Below are positions 28,483 to 38,255 of a DNA stretch of 64,000 bases, in pieces. The translations under genes and the position numbers were made by a program. The stretch is from positions 1-64,000 of the forward strand of contig CACJPL010000004.1 of the NCBI GenBank assembly GCA_902595285.1, written 5' to 3'. Below the pieces are notes generated by a model, which made no database searches, was not told where the DNA came from, and saw only the letters and a program-made list of their open reading frames with translations. This stretch comes from an uncultured Pelagibacteraceae bacterium (GTDB taxonomy: Bacteria > Pseudomonadota > Alphaproteobacteria > Pelagibacterales > Pelagibacteraceae). Positions within the stretch are counted from its first letter, which is position 1. Each line of letters begins with the position of its first letter.

Positions 28483-28836
28483 ATGAATTTATACGAACAT
28501 ACAATCATAGCTAGGCAAGATACTTCACCCAGTGAGTTGAAGCAATTAACAGAAAAATATTCTAAAATTGTAGAAAAAAATGAGGGAGAGGTTGTTAAAA
28601 CTGAAAACTGGGGACTAATTAATTTATCATATCTAATCAAAAAAAATAGAAAAGGGAGCTACATCCACTTTAAAATTAAAGGTAAAGGAAATGTAATAAA
28701 TGAATTAGAAAAAAACGAGGCAATTGATAAAAAATTATTAAGATACTTAACAGTGAAAGTAAAAAAATTTGATTTAGAAACAAATTATTTTGGTAAGAAC
28801 GAAGATAGTGAAAAAAAAGAAAGTAATAAAAACTAA
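28483..28836 (+). CDS. rpsF: 30S ribosomal protein S6
   Basis: S6 binds the central domain of 16S rRNA as a dimer with S18, which is encoded by the next gene. The N-terminal [22 protein letters not shown] and the RRM-like beta strands ([26 protein letters not shown]) are characteristic. A lysine- and glutamate-rich tail follows residue 100. The stop overlaps the rpsR start (TAATG). Confidence 0.97.
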   Translation: MNLYEHTIIARQDTSPSELKQLTEKYSKIVEKNEGEVVKTENWGLINLSYLIKKNRKGSYIHFKIKGKGNVINELEKNEAIDKKLLRYLTVKVKKFDLETNYFGKNEDSEKKESNKN

Positions 28837-29108
28837 TGGCAAAAAGGCAAAGTGGAAATAAAAAAGGTAAACAAAGTAATTTTGCGAAACTAAGTATTTT
28901 CCAACCAAATAAGTATAAATTTAAAAAAACTTGTCCACTTTCAGCTAAAGGTGCTCCTAAAGTTGATTATAAAAATATAAAATTATTAAAAAAATATGTA
29001 TCTGAGAATGGTAAAATTTTACCCTCAAGAATAACAAATGTTTCTCAAAAAAAACAAAGAGAATTATCCCTTTCAGTCAAACGAGCTAGAAATTTAGCAT
29101 TAATTTAA
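28836..29108 (+). CDS. rpsR: 30S ribosomal protein S18
   Basis: This small basic protein carries the S18 core [27 protein letters not shown] followed by the [20 protein letters not shown]-terminus. It binds 16S rRNA together with S6. At 90 residues it is slightly longer than E. coli S18 because of a basic N-terminal extension. It sits between rpsF and rplI in the canonical order. Confidence 0.97.
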   Translation: MAKRQSGNKKGKQSNFAKLSIFQPNKYKFKKTCPLSAKGAPKVDYKNIKLLKKYVSENGKILPSRITNVSQKKQRELSLSVKRARNLALI

Positions 29109-29109
29109 A

Positions 29110-29568
29110 ATGAAAGTTATTTTATTAGAAAATGTTAAAAGAATTGGATCTATTGGTGAGGTAATAGATGTAAAAAGAGGTTTTGCCAGAAACTTTTTAA
29201 TTGCTAATAAAAAAGCACTATACGCATCAAAAGAAAATATAAAACAAGTTGAAAAAATAAAAGCTGATTTATCAAAAAAAGATAATGAAAAGAAAAAAGA
29301 GGCCTCTTTAATTGCTGAACAAATTAATGGAAAAGACTACTCTGTAAAAAAACTAAGTACAGAAAATAATGAATTGTATGGTTCTGTCAAACCAACAGAA
29401 ATCTCAAAACTTATTTTTGAAACAAATAAAATTGAGATCAAGCCGTCAATGATACAACCAGTCGAGGAAATAAAGGCTTTAGGAAAATTTAAAGTTAAAA
29501 TATCTTTACACTCTGAAGTTGATGCTGAAATTACAATTAGCGTTTCATCAGCTGATACAATTCAATAA
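29110..29568 (+). CDS. rplI: 50S ribosomal protein L9
   Basis: L9 has the classic N-terminal rRNA-binding domain MKVILLENVKRIGSIGEVIDVKRGFARNFL (conserved GxxGxVxxVKxGFARNFLxP pattern), a long charged central helix (about 45-75) and a C-terminal globular domain. At 152 residues it is full length. The start lies 1 bp after the rpsR stop. A 68 bp spacer with no evident hairpin follows before dnaB. Confidence 0.97.
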   Translation: MKVILLENVKRIGSIGEVIDVKRGFARNFLIANKKALYASKENIKQVEKIKADLSKKDNEKKKEASLIAEQINGKDYSVKKLSTENNELYGSVKPTEISKLIFETNKIEIKPSMIQPVEEIKALGKFKVKISLHSEVDAEITISVSSADTIQ

Positions 29569-29636
29569 TTATACATTTTTTTCCCCAGCATTAATTTTTA
29601 ATTTTATTTAATCTTTTTTAATATAAAATTATTTTT

Positions 29637-31055
29637 ATGGATAATAGCTTAACATTGGTTAAGGATACATTTAAAGAATTACCGAACAATATTGAAGCAG
29701 AACAAGCGGTGATAGGATCTATTCTTGTAAGCAATGATATTTTTGATGAAATCAATACGATAATTTCAAGTATTAACTTTTATGATCCAATGCATCAAAA
29801 AATTTTTGAAGCTGTTGAAAGTCTAATCTATAAAGGAATGTTGGCCAACCCAATTACTCTTAAAAATTATTTTGAGAATGAAAAAGATGATCTAAATATC
29901 CCCGAATATTTGATTAAAATAACGAAATTTTCCACATCGGTTCGTCAAGCAATAGAATATTCAAAAATAATTTATGATATGTTTGTAAGGAGAGAATTAA
30001 TCAAAATTTCTGAACAAACTATTGATAGTGCAAAACTAAATGAGTTGGATACTAATGGGCAATCTATTATTGAAAATTCTGAAAGATTATTATTTGATTT
30101 AGCTGAAAAAGGTTCTTTTAATTCTTCATTAGTAAAATTTGATGAAGCGATGAAGCAAACAATTGAAATGGCATCAGCTGCTTATAAAAATGAGGAGGGT
30201 ATAGTCGGTGTGCCTACTGGTTTAAGAGATTTAGATGATAAACTTGGGGGATTACACCAATCAGATTTAATTATTATTGCTGGTCGACCGTCGATGGGTA
30301 AGACTTCCCTTGCAACAAATATTGCATTCAATGCTGCACAAAAATTACAGGAGAGTGGTAAAAAATCATCTATAGCTTTCTTTTCACTTGAAATGTCATC
30401 AGAACAATTATCTACCAGAATAATTTCCGAACAAGCAAGAATTAGCTCTAATGATATTAGAAGAGGAAGAATATCTGATGACCAGTTTGACAAGTTTTTA
30501 GAAACATCAAAAAATATTTCAGAACTGCCTCTTTATATCGATGAAACTCCAGCCATAAGTATCGCAGCACTGAGCAATAGAGCAAGACGTATCAAAAGAC
30601 TTTTTGGCCTTGATATGGTTGTAGTTGACTACATTCAATTAATGAGAGGAACTACATTTAATAAAGATGGAAGAGTTCAAGAAATATCACAAATTACCCA
30701 GGGACTTAAAGCAATAGCCAAAGAACTTTCTGTTCCTGTCGTTGCTCTTTCACAACTATCTCGACAAGTAGAACAGAGAGATGATCATAAGCCTCAATTG
30801 GCAGATCTAAGAGAGTCTGGCTCTATTGAGCAGGATGCAGATGTTGTAATGTTTGTTTATAGAGAAGGATATTATTTACAAAGAAAAGAGCCAAGAGAAG
30901 CAACTGTTGAGCATGCAGAGTGGCAAGCAAAAATGAATGAAGTTGCACATTTAGCTCAAATTATAATTGGTAAACAAAGACATGGTCCTATCGGCAATGT
31001 AACGCTTGAATTTGAGGAAAGATTTACAAAATTTAAGGATACTCAATTAAGTTAA
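29637..31055 (+). CDS. dnaB: Replicative DNA helicase
   Basis: DnaB is the hexameric 5-prime to 3-prime helicase of the replication fork. The N-terminal domain (PNNIEAEQAVIGSIL, about 16-30) mediates primase interaction. The RecA-like domain has Walker A IIAGRPSMGKTSL, FFSLEMSSEQLSTR, Walker B VVVDYIQLMRG, LSQLSRQVEQRDDHKPQLADLRESG and the arginine-finger region QRHGPIG. At 472 residues it has no intein. The rpsF-rpsR-rplI-dnaB order is conserved in many bacteria. Confidence 0.97.
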   Translation: MDNSLTLVKDTFKELPNNIEAEQAVIGSILVSNDIFDEINTIISSINFYDPMHQKIFEAVESLIYKGMLANPITLKNYFENEKDDLNIPEYLIKITKFSTSVRQAIEYSKIIYDMFVRRELIKISEQTIDSAKLNELDTNGQSIIENSERLLFDLAEKGSFNSSLVKFDEAMKQTIEMASAAYKNEEGIVGVPTGLRDLDDKLGGLHQSDLIIIAGRPSMGKTSLATNIAFNAAQKLQESGKKSSIAFFSLEMSSEQLSTRIISEQARISSNDIRRGRISDDQFDKFLETSKNISELPLYIDETPAISIAALSNRARRIKRLFGLDMVVVDYIQLMRGTTFNKDGRVQEISQITQGLKAIAKELSVPVVALSQLSRQVEQRDDHKPQLADLRESGSIEQDADVVMFVYREGYYLQRKEPREATVEHAEWQAKMNEVAHLAQIIIGKQRHGPIGNVTLEFEERFTKFKDTQLS

Positions 31056-31076
31056 ATTCCAATATAAAGAGCTTGA

Positions 31077-33470
31077 ATGGTAGCTCATTTTTATCAAAAC
31101 GTTATCCTTAAAAAACCCAAAGTAATATTTGTGTTGTTGCTTATTGCCATTTTAAGTTTTGGTTACTACTCAAAAAATTTTAGACTAGATGCTTCATCAG
31201 AAACTCTATTAATAGAGGGTGATCCAGATTTAGCATATCTGAAAGAAGTATCTGAAAGATATGGATCTAAAGAATTTTTAATTCTTACCTATACACCAAA
31301 TGAGGGAATGGTAACTGACTCTTCCATTAATAATTTATTAAGTTTAAAATATAAAATTCAGAGCCTCAACTGGGTACATAGTGTAATTACCTTGTTAGAC
31401 ATTCCTCTTTTAAATAATTCGGATGCTCCTCTTCAAGAAAGACTAGAAAGTTTCAAAACCTTAAAAGATGAAGATGTTGATAGAAATCGAGGCTTTAAAG
31501 AAATTTTAAATAGTCCTGTTTTTAGGAATTTTGTAATAAGTGAAGATGGTAAAACTAGTGGAATTATTGTTAACATTAAACAGTCCGAGGCACTAAAAAA
31601 TATAGATAATAAATCAAAAGAAAAACTTGAGCTAATTAAAGATCAAATCAAAAAACAAAACCACCAGAATATTTTAGAAATTAGACAAGTTATTCAAAGT
31701 TATGAAGATGTTGGAAAAATTTATCTTGGTGGAATACCAATGATTGCTGATGACATGATGACTTTTATTAAAAGCGATATTATTGTTTTTGGTTTGGGTG
31801 TTCTATTGTTTATAATTATTACTTTATGGTTTGTTTTTAGAAATTTTCTTTGGATTGTTGTTCCTATAAGTAGTTGTCTTTTTTCTGTGATAATTATGAT
31901 GGGATTGCTTGGACTTCTAGGATGGAAAGTTACAGTAATCTCATCAAATTTTATTGCGCTCATGTTGATTTTAACAATGGCAATGAATATTCATATGAGT
32001 ACTAGATTTCTACAACTTAAAAAAGATTTTCCATCAAAAAATAATTTTGAAATTATTTCCTTAACTACTTCAAAAATGTTTTGGCCAATTCTTTATACTG
32101 TTCTTACAACAATTTTTGCATTCTTATCTTTAATCTTTAGTGAAATAAAACCTATTATTGATTTTGGCTGGATGATGACTTTTGGGTTAATTACATCATT
32201 CATTATTACATTTACTTTACTACCCACCCTTTTAAACTTTGCACCTACAAATAATATTTCAGTCAAGAAAGAACAAAAATCTAAAATCACAAATTTATTT
32301 GGTCTTATTTCTCTTAATAATAAAAACTCAATCTTCTTAGTAACCGGACTAATTGTAATTTTAAGTGTTGTTGGAATAAGTAAGTTAGAGGTTGAAAATA
32401 GTTTTATTAATTACTTTGATAAGAATACTGAAATTTATAAGGGTATGAAACTTATAGATGAAGAGCTAGGTGGAACCACACCTATGGAAGTTATTATAAA
32501 GTTTCCAAAGATAGAAAATTTAGAAAAATCTAAAGAAGGTGATGAATTTGAGGATTGGAGTGATGAAGAAGATACTAATGATGAAAAATATTGGTTTACC
32601 AAAGATAAAATTGATTTAATTACATCTGTCCATAATTACTTAGATAGTTTGCCTGAAATTGGTAAAGTTATCTCTTTTTCATCTATTATTGAAGTTGCTA
32701 CACAATTAAACAATAATAAGCCTTTAGGTACTTTAGAAATGGGAGTGCTTTACACTAAAATTCCTGAGAGTATTAAAACTGAAATTATTGATCCCTATCT
32801 ATCAATTAAAGATAACGAAGCTCGTATTAATTTAAGAATTATAGACTCACAGGAAAATTTAAGAAGAAATGATTTAATTAACAAAATCAATTTTGATTTG
32901 AGGGATAAATTTGGTTTAGAAGAAAATGATTATAAATTAGCCGGTGTTTTAATTTTATTTAATAATTTATTACAAAGCTTGTTTAAATCTCAAATTTTAA
33001 CATTAGGATTGGTTATGATTGGAATATTTTCAATGTTCATAATATTATTTAGAAATATTAAGCTTTCATTGATTGGTGTTGTTCCAAATTTTATTGCTGC
33101 TTTTTTTATACTAGGAATTATAGGTTTGCTAGGAATACCTTTGGACATGATGACAATAACTATTGCAGCAATTACAATTGGAATTGCAGTAGATAACAGT
33201 ATTCATTATATTTACAGATTTAAAGAAGAGTTTAATAAAATAAAAGATTATAATAAGACATTAAAAACTTGTCATTCAACTGTTGGTGTTGCAATACTAA
33301 ATACTTCAATTACGATTGTTTTTGGATTTTCAATTTTGGTTTTATCTAAGTTTATTCCGACAATTTATTTTGGAGTATTTACTGGTCTAGCTATGTTATT
33401 AGCTATGATATCAGTCTTAACTTTGCTTCCTGCATTAATCCTAATTATTAAACCGTTTGGCAAACCATAA
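31077..33470 (+). CDS. RND/MMPL-family membrane transporter
   Basis: This 797-residue protein has the duplicated RND layout. One N-terminal span (about 12-30) is followed by a large periplasmic loop and about five spans between 230 and 395. A second half has a span near 415-435, another periplasmic loop, and spans from about 640 to 790. The second loop contains a strongly acidic stretch (EGDEFEDWSDEEDTNDE). The conserved AITIGIAVDNSIHYIYRF segment is typical of MMPL/patched-like exporters. Family members move lipids or other hydrophobic compounds; the substrate here cannot be told. It lies 21 bp after dnaB and 2 bp before cvpA. Confidence 0.85.
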   Translation: MVAHFYQNVILKKPKVIFVLLLIAILSFGYYSKNFRLDASSETLLIEGDPDLAYLKEVSERYGSKEFLILTYTPNEGMVTDSSINNLLSLKYKIQSLNWVHSVITLLDIPLLNNSDAPLQERLESFKTLKDEDVDRNRGFKEILNSPVFRNFVISEDGKTSGIIVNIKQSEALKNIDNKSKEKLELIKDQIKKQNHQNILEIRQVIQSYEDVGKIYLGGIPMIADDMMTFIKSDIIVFGLGVLLFIIITLWFVFRNFLWIVVPISSCLFSVIIMMGLLGLLGWKVTVISSNFIALMLILTMAMNIHMSTRFLQLKKDFPSKNNFEIISLTTSKMFWPILYTVLTTIFAFLSLIFSEIKPIIDFGWMMTFGLITSFIITFTLLPTLLNFAPTNNISVKKEQKSKITNLFGLISLNNKNSIFLVTGLIVILSVVGISKLEVENSFINYFDKNTEIYKGMKLIDEELGGTTPMEVIIKFPKIENLEKSKEGDEFEDWSDEEDTNDEKYWFTKDKIDLITSVHNYLDSLPEIGKVISFSSIIEVATQLNNNKPLGTLEMGVLYTKIPESIKTEIIDPYLSIKDNEARINLRIIDSQENLRRNDLINKINFDLRDKFGLEENDYKLAGVLILFNNLLQSLFKSQILTLGLVMIGIFSMFIILFRNIKLSLIGVVPNFIAAFFILGIIGLLGIPLDMMTITIAAITIGIAVDNSIHYIYRFKEEFNKIKDYNKTLKTCHSTVGVAILNTSITIVFGFSILVLSKFIPTIYFGVFTGLAMLLAMISVLTLLPALILIIKPFGKP

Positions 33471-33472
33471 TA

Positions 33473-34018
33473 ATGTTGGAAATCATAAATGATTTTTATA
33501 AAGCAATCTCAATAATTGATTTAATCTATTTAATTTTAACAATCCTTTCTTTGATAAATTGTTATAAAAAGGGCTTCATTTTAAGCCTTCTCTCAATGGC
33601 CAAATGGTTGCTGGCATACATAATAACATTAATTTTATTTCCGAAAATTAAACCTTATGTAAAAGACATAATTGACAATGAGTATGTGCTAGATGTTGGT
33701 TTGGGAATAATAATATTTGTGTTTGTTATCTTTTTAGTTTTATTGGTAAATAAAGGAATCGGTAAAGCAGTCAAATATACAGGAATCGGTGGCTTAGATA
33801 CAACATTTGGATTCTTTTTTGGCTTTATAAGAGCTTACATTATATCTGTTTGTATTTTTTCAGGTGTTCATATCGTTTATAATTATGATAAATGGCCAAT
33901 AAATTTTGACAAATCATACGTCTTTCCATATTTAGAAAAAGGTAGTAGTTATCTGATAAAAGAATTTCCTAATGAAAAAACATATCAAGATTCTAAAGAA
34001 AAAATTAAAGATTTATAA
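33473..34018 (+). CDS. cvpA: CvpA family membrane protein
   Basis: This 181-residue protein has four hydrophobic segments (about 12-33, 41-60, 75-100 and 110-135) and the conserved region GIGGLDTTFGFFFGFIRAYI typical of CvpA. E. coli CvpA is needed for colicin V production and bile resistance; its molecular role is unclear. It sits directly upstream of purF, a very widespread pairing, and overlaps purF by 47 bp. Confidence 0.9.
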   Translation: MLEIINDFYKAISIIDLIYLILTILSLINCYKKGFILSLLSMAKWLLAYIITLILFPKIKPYVKDIIDNEYVLDVGLGIIIFVFVIFLVLLVNKGIGKAVKYTGIGGLDTTFGFFFGFIRAYIISVCIFSGVHIVYNYDKWPINFDKSYVFPYLEKGSSYLIKEFPNEKTYQDSKEKIKDL

Positions 34019-35453
34019 TCCAAGATTAAATGAAGAATGCGGGGTTTTTGGAATCAGCAATGCAAAGGATGCTTCAGCTCTAACAGCACTTGGACTACAC
34101 GCTCTACAACACAGGGGTCAAGAAGGTTGTGGAATAGTTACTTTTGATGGAGAAAAATATTATTCTGAAAAAAGATTTGGTTTGGTTGGTGATAATTTCA
34201 ATAAAGAAAAAGTACTTAATAATCTTAAGGGAAATTATTCGATTGGCCATAACAGATACAGTACAACTGGAAACAATATATTAAGAAATATACAGCCTTT
34301 TTTTGCTGACACCAATGCAGGTGGAATTGGAGTAGCACATAATGGAAATCTTACTAATTCAATAGCTTTAAGAAATAAACTAGTTGAAGATGGAGCTATA
34401 TTTTACACTACCTCAGATACTGAAACGATTGTTCAATTAATTGCTAAATCAAAGAGACCAAAAACAATTGATAAAGTAATTGATGCAATTTTTCAAATTC
34501 AAGGTGGTTATGCATTAGTGATGTTAACTCAAAACTCTTTAATTGGAGTTAGAGATCCTTACGGAATTAGACCACTAGTAATTGGTAAGCTTGGCAATAG
34601 TTATGTCTTATCATCTGAAACTTGTGCCTTTGATATAATTGGTGCAAAATTTGTAAGAGAAGTTGAAAATGGTGAGATAGTTTTAATTGAAAACAATGAG
34701 CTGAAAAGTATTAAGCCCTTCCCCGCTAAAAAAGTTAGGCCTTGTGTTTTTGAGTATATTTATTTTTCAAGACCAGACAGTCTAATAGGAGGAAAAACAG
34801 CATATGAGCATAGAAAAAACATCGGTAGAGAGCTTGCAAAAGAAAATGATACTGATGCCGATATAGTGGTTCCAGTCCCAGACTCTGGAAATGCTGCTGC
34901 TATGGGTTTTGCTCAAGAACTAAAAATGAATTTTGAACATGGTCTAATTAGAAATCATTATGTTGGAAGAACTTTCATTGAACCAAGCCAGAAAATTAGA
35001 AGCTTGGGTGTTAAATTAAAATTAAATGCTAATCAAACTACAATTAAAAATAAAAAAATAATTCTAATAGATGACTCTCTTGTTCGAGGAACCACATCGT
35101 ATAAAATAGTTAAAATGCTTTATGATGCTGGTGCGAAAGAAGTTCATGTTAAAATTGCATGCCCTGAAATAAGATATCCAGATTTCTATGGTGTAGATAC
35201 ACCTACAAAAAAAGAATTGTTAGCAGCAAATAAATCAAATGATGAAATTTGTGAATATATTGGAGCTAAATCTTTAAGATTTTTATCAGTAGAAGGTTTG
35301 TATAAGGCTATTGGTTTTGAAAAAAGAAACGAAACATATCCACAATTAACAGATCATTATTTCACGGGTGAATATCCTGTTAAATTAGTTGATGAATTAG
35401 GAGATAATAAAATAACTCAGTTATCTTTATTAAGCGCTGGATCAAATAATTAA
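33972..35453 (+). CDS. purF: Amidophosphoribosyltransferase
   Basis: PurF makes phosphoribosylamine from PRPP and glutamine, the committed step of purine synthesis. The glutaminase nucleophile is Cys23 in NEECGVFGI, so a 22-residue basic propeptide must be removed. The HALQHRGQEGCGI and GHNRYSTTG motifs follow. The phosphoribosyltransferase part has the PRPP loop IILIDDSLVRGTTS. At 493 residues it is standard. The ATG at 33972 lies inside cvpA. No other Met precedes Cys23, so this start or a nearby non-ATG codon must be used. Confidence 0.96.
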   Translation: MKKHIKILKKKLKIYNPRLNEECGVFGISNAKDASALTALGLHALQHRGQEGCGIVTFDGEKYYSEKRFGLVGDNFNKEKVLNNLKGNYSIGHNRYSTTGNNILRNIQPFFADTNAGGIGVAHNGNLTNSIALRNKLVEDGAIFYTTSDTETIVQLIAKSKRPKTIDKVIDAIFQIQGGYALVMLTQNSLIGVRDPYGIRPLVIGKLGNSYVLSSETCAFDIIGAKFVREVENGEIVLIENNELKSIKPFPAKKVRPCVFEYIYFSRPDSLIGGKTAYEHRKNIGRELAKENDTDADIVVPVPDSGNAAAMGFAQELKMNFEHGLIRNHYVGRTFIEPSQKIRSLGVKLKLNANQTTIKNKKIILIDDSLVRGTTSYKIVKMLYDAGAKEVHVKIACPEIRYPDFYGVDTPTKKELLAANKSNDEICEYIGAKSLRFLSVEGLYKAIGFEKRNETYPQLTDHYFTGEYPVKLVDELGDNKITQLSLLSAGSNN

Positions 35454-35456
35454 GTT

Positions 35457-36014
35457 ATGAAAACAGTTAATTTTACTGAAATGAAAAATGGAACTAAGGA
35501 AGATTATGAGCTTCTTGAAAAATTTGAGAAAAACTTTGAAAGACAAACAGCTGAGAGAGTTTTAAATTATTTATCTAAACAAACTACAACTTTAGAAGGT
35601 TATAAAATCACTAGACTAGAACACTCCTTACAAGCAGCAACAAGAGCATTTAAAAATAAAGAAAGTGATGAAATGGTTGTTGCAACTTTACTACATGATA
35701 TTGGAGATGATTTAGCACCAATGAATCATTCTCAATATGCTGCATCTATACTAAGACCTTATGTTTCAGAAAGAACTTATTGGATTGTTCTACACCATGG
35801 TCTTTTTCAAACTTACTACAGTGCTCATCATTTAGGTGGTGACAGAAATGCAAGAGATAAATTTAAAGAACACAAGTATTATCAAGACACTATAGATTTT
35901 TGTGAAAAATATGACCAATGCTCTTTTGACCCTGATTACAAAAGTATGACTTTGAATGATTTTAAGCCACTAGTTAAAAAAATATTCGCAAAAGAGCCTT
36001 ATTATTATCTTTAA
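35457..36014 (+). CDS. HD-domain protein, possible di-iron oxygenase or phosphohydrolase
   Basis: This 185-residue protein has the HD signature LLHDIGDD. Candidate metal ligands are H56 (RLEHSLQA), H80-D81, H91 (MNHSQYA), H114 (VLHHGLF) and D153 (EKYDQC). The six-ligand set H...HD...H...H...D matches the mixed-valence di-iron HD group that includes PhnZ and myo-inositol oxygenase, rather than mononuclear HD phosphohydrolases. That is a pattern argument, so the substrate is unknown and a nucleotide phosphohydrolase remains possible. It follows purF by 3 bp and precedes gshA. Confidence 0.75.
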   Translation: MKTVNFTEMKNGTKEDYELLEKFEKNFERQTAERVLNYLSKQTTTLEGYKITRLEHSLQAATRAFKNKESDEMVVATLLHDIGDDLAPMNHSQYAASILRPYVSERTYWIVLHHGLFQTYYSAHHLGGDRNARDKFKEHKYYQDTIDFCEKYDQCSFDPDYKSMTLNDFKPLVKKIFAKEPYYYL

Positions 36015-36043
36015 ATTTAGGTATAAATCACTAGTTACAGCAC

Positions 36044-37339
36044 ATGATCGATTCAAAAGAAAAAATTATAAATTATTTTAAATCAGGAATTAAGGAAGCC
36101 AAAAATTTCAAAATTGGGATCGAGCATGAAAAGTTTTTATTTAATAATTCGGACAATAAAAGGATTAATTATTCAAAAATAAAAGAAATGTTTACAGCCC
36201 TGCTTGAATTTGGCTGGAATCCAGTTTTTGAAAAAGAAAATATTATTGCACTTAATAAAGGTGGTAAAAATATAACTCTTGAACCAGGCAATCAAATAGA
36301 ATTATCAGGAGATAAATTAAATCATATGCACGAAGCTTGTGCAGAGTCACAAGACTATTTGTTTGAATTAAAACAAGTTACAAAAAAATTAGATATTAAA
36401 ATTGTTAGTGCAGGATTTGATCCAATATCTAAATTAAGTGAAATACCAAACAATCCTAAACAACGATATGAACTGATGACAAAGGATATGCCTCTAGGTG
36501 GCGAGCTTAGTTTGGACATGATGTATCGAACATGTGGCACACAATTAAATATAGATTTTAGTTCAGAAGAAGATTTTATTAAAAAGTTCAGAGTAGCAAA
36601 TTCTATTGTACCTATTGCTATTGCTTTATTTGCTAATTCATCAATCGTAGAGAAAAAAAATAGCAACTATTTATCTTATAGATCTAAAGTATGGCAAAGT
36701 ACTTCTAGAGGTGGATTGCCAAAATTATTTTTCGAAAACATGAATTTTGAAAAATATGCAGATTTTGTAATTAATTTTTCTATATTGTTTGTACAAAATA
36801 AAGATCATTGTATTTCAGGTAGGAAATATATTTTTAAGGATTTTATGGAAGGAAAAATCCAAGAAATTGGAAATAGACTTCCAACTGAAGCAGACTTAAC
36901 AACTCACTTAAGCACAATATTTACTGAAAATAGAGTAAAAAAATATATTGAATTAAGATCAATGGATACATGTGGTTGGGATTGTTTATGTGCAGGACCA
37001 GCCTTCAATATAGGTATGCTTTACGGAAATTTAGATGAAGTTTATGAACTAATTTCAAAATGGGACATCGATAAAATAATTAACGCTTATCTAGAAGCGC
37101 CACAAAAGGGATTTAATACTCAATTAATGGGTAAAGATCTTCTTTATTGGTCATCTACACTTTTAGATCTTTCAAGAAAAGGGTTAGAGAATAGAGATGT
37201 TTTAAGTAAAAAAGGTAATAATGAGACTATATTCCTAAAACATCTACAAAAAGTAATTGATAATAAAACAACAAACGCAGATCATATGATTAGTAAATTT
37301 TCAAAAAACGAAAATTTAGACGAATTGTATGATAAATAA
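36044..37339 (+). CDS. gshA: Glutamate-cysteine ligase
   Basis: This enzyme catalyses the first step of glutathione synthesis, ATP-dependent joining of glutamate and cysteine. The protein resembles the plant/alphaproteobacterial GshA type, with FKIGIEHEKFLF near the start, a long conserved LEPGNQIELSG, RYELMTKDMP and YIELRSMDTCGWDCLCAGPAF. At 431 residues it fits that type (the E. coli type is larger and different). It overlaps the gshB start by 11 bp, which strengthens the assignment. Confidence 0.93.
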   Translation: MIDSKEKIINYFKSGIKEAKNFKIGIEHEKFLFNNSDNKRINYSKIKEMFTALLEFGWNPVFEKENIIALNKGGKNITLEPGNQIELSGDKLNHMHEACAESQDYLFELKQVTKKLDIKIVSAGFDPISKLSEIPNNPKQRYELMTKDMPLGGELSLDMMYRTCGTQLNIDFSSEEDFIKKFRVANSIVPIAIALFANSSIVEKKNSNYLSYRSKVWQSTSRGGLPKLFFENMNFEKYADFVINFSILFVQNKDHCISGRKYIFKDFMEGKIQEIGNRLPTEADLTTHLSTIFTENRVKKYIELRSMDTCGWDCLCAGPAFNIGMLYGNLDEVYELISKWDIDKIINAYLEAPQKGFNTQLMGKDLLYWSSTLLDLSRKGLENRDVLSKKGNNETIFLKHLQKVIDNKTTNADHMISKFSKNENLDELYDK

Positions 37340-38255
37340 AATTGTTGCTGTACAAGGAAACCATCCTTCTAAACTAAATCCTTTAACGGATACAAGTGTT
37401 TTTTTAGCAAACGAAATTCAGAACAAAAAATATAAAATTTTCTATTACGATCCAAAAGATTTATCAGTTGTTAATTCGAAAGTTACAGCTAAAGGTTTTT
37501 TTATTAAATTTAACTATAGCAATAAAAAATTCTATAAAATCACAAAAAAACAAAATCTAGAATTAAATAAATGTAAATTTATTCTTATTCGCCAAGATCC
37601 ACCTTTTAATCTTGAGTATATTTCAACAACATACATTTTGGATACAATTAAGACTAAAGTTAAAGTAATTAACAACCCTACCTCTGTAAGGAATATTTCT
37701 GAAAAATTGTATTCATCTAAATACCAAAAATACATGCCAGCTACTATTTTTACACAAAATATGGATGAAATTAAAAAATTTTTCAAAAAAAACAAAAAAG
37801 TCATTTTAAAACCAATCCACAGTTTCAGTGGAAATGATATTCATTTACTAAATAAATTTAATTCAAAATTAGTAAATAAATTTATAAAAAAACATGATCA
37901 TATCATGTGCCAAAAATTTCTTCCTAAAATAAGTAAGGGAGACAAAAGAGTTTTTATTATTAATGGAAAAGTATGTGGTGCAATTTCAAGGGTTCCAAAG
38001 AAAGGTTCAATTTTAAGTAATATGAGTAAAGGAGCAAAACCAACTAATATAAAATTAACAAGTAAAGAAATTAAAATTTCAAAACTAATTGCAAAAGATT
38101 TAAAAAAAGAAAATATTTTTTTTGCTGGAATTGATTTTATAGATCAAAAACTCAACGGAGATATAAATGTTACATCTCCAACTGGACTTAAAACACTTTA
38201 TGATCTTTCGGGAATAAATTTAGCTAAAACTTTTTGGAAAGAACTTAAAGCGTGA
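37329..38255 (+). CDS. gshB: Glutathione synthetase
   Basis: GshB is an ATP-grasp enzyme that adds glycine to gamma-glutamylcysteine. Motifs are ILIRQDPPFNLEYISTTYILD, VINNPTSVRNISEKLYS, the ATP-binding VILKPIHSFSGNDIH, KGDKRVFIINGKVCGAISRVP and the C-terminal NVTSPTGLKTLYDLSG. At 308 residues it matches E. coli GshB. The stop shares GTGA with the next gene. Confidence 0.94.
   Translation: MINKIVAVQGNHPSKLNPLTDTSVFLANEIQNKKYKIFYYDPKDLSVVNSKVTAKGFFIKFNYSNKKFYKITKKQNLELNKCKFILIRQDPPFNLEYISTTYILDTIKTKVKVINNPTSVRNISEKLYSSKYQKYMPATIFTQNMDEIKKFFKKNKKVILKPIHSFSGNDIHLLNKFNSKLVNKFIKKHDHIMCQKFLPKISKGDKRVFIINGKVCGAISRVPKKGSILSNMSKGAKPTNIKLTSKEIKISKLIAKDLKKENIFFAGIDFIDQKLNGDINVTSPTGLKTLYDLSGINLAKTFWKELKA

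Noticed and set aside
29569..29636. Intrinsic terminator after rplI
   Set aside because: The spacer is AT-only with T runs but I could find no stable stem before them.
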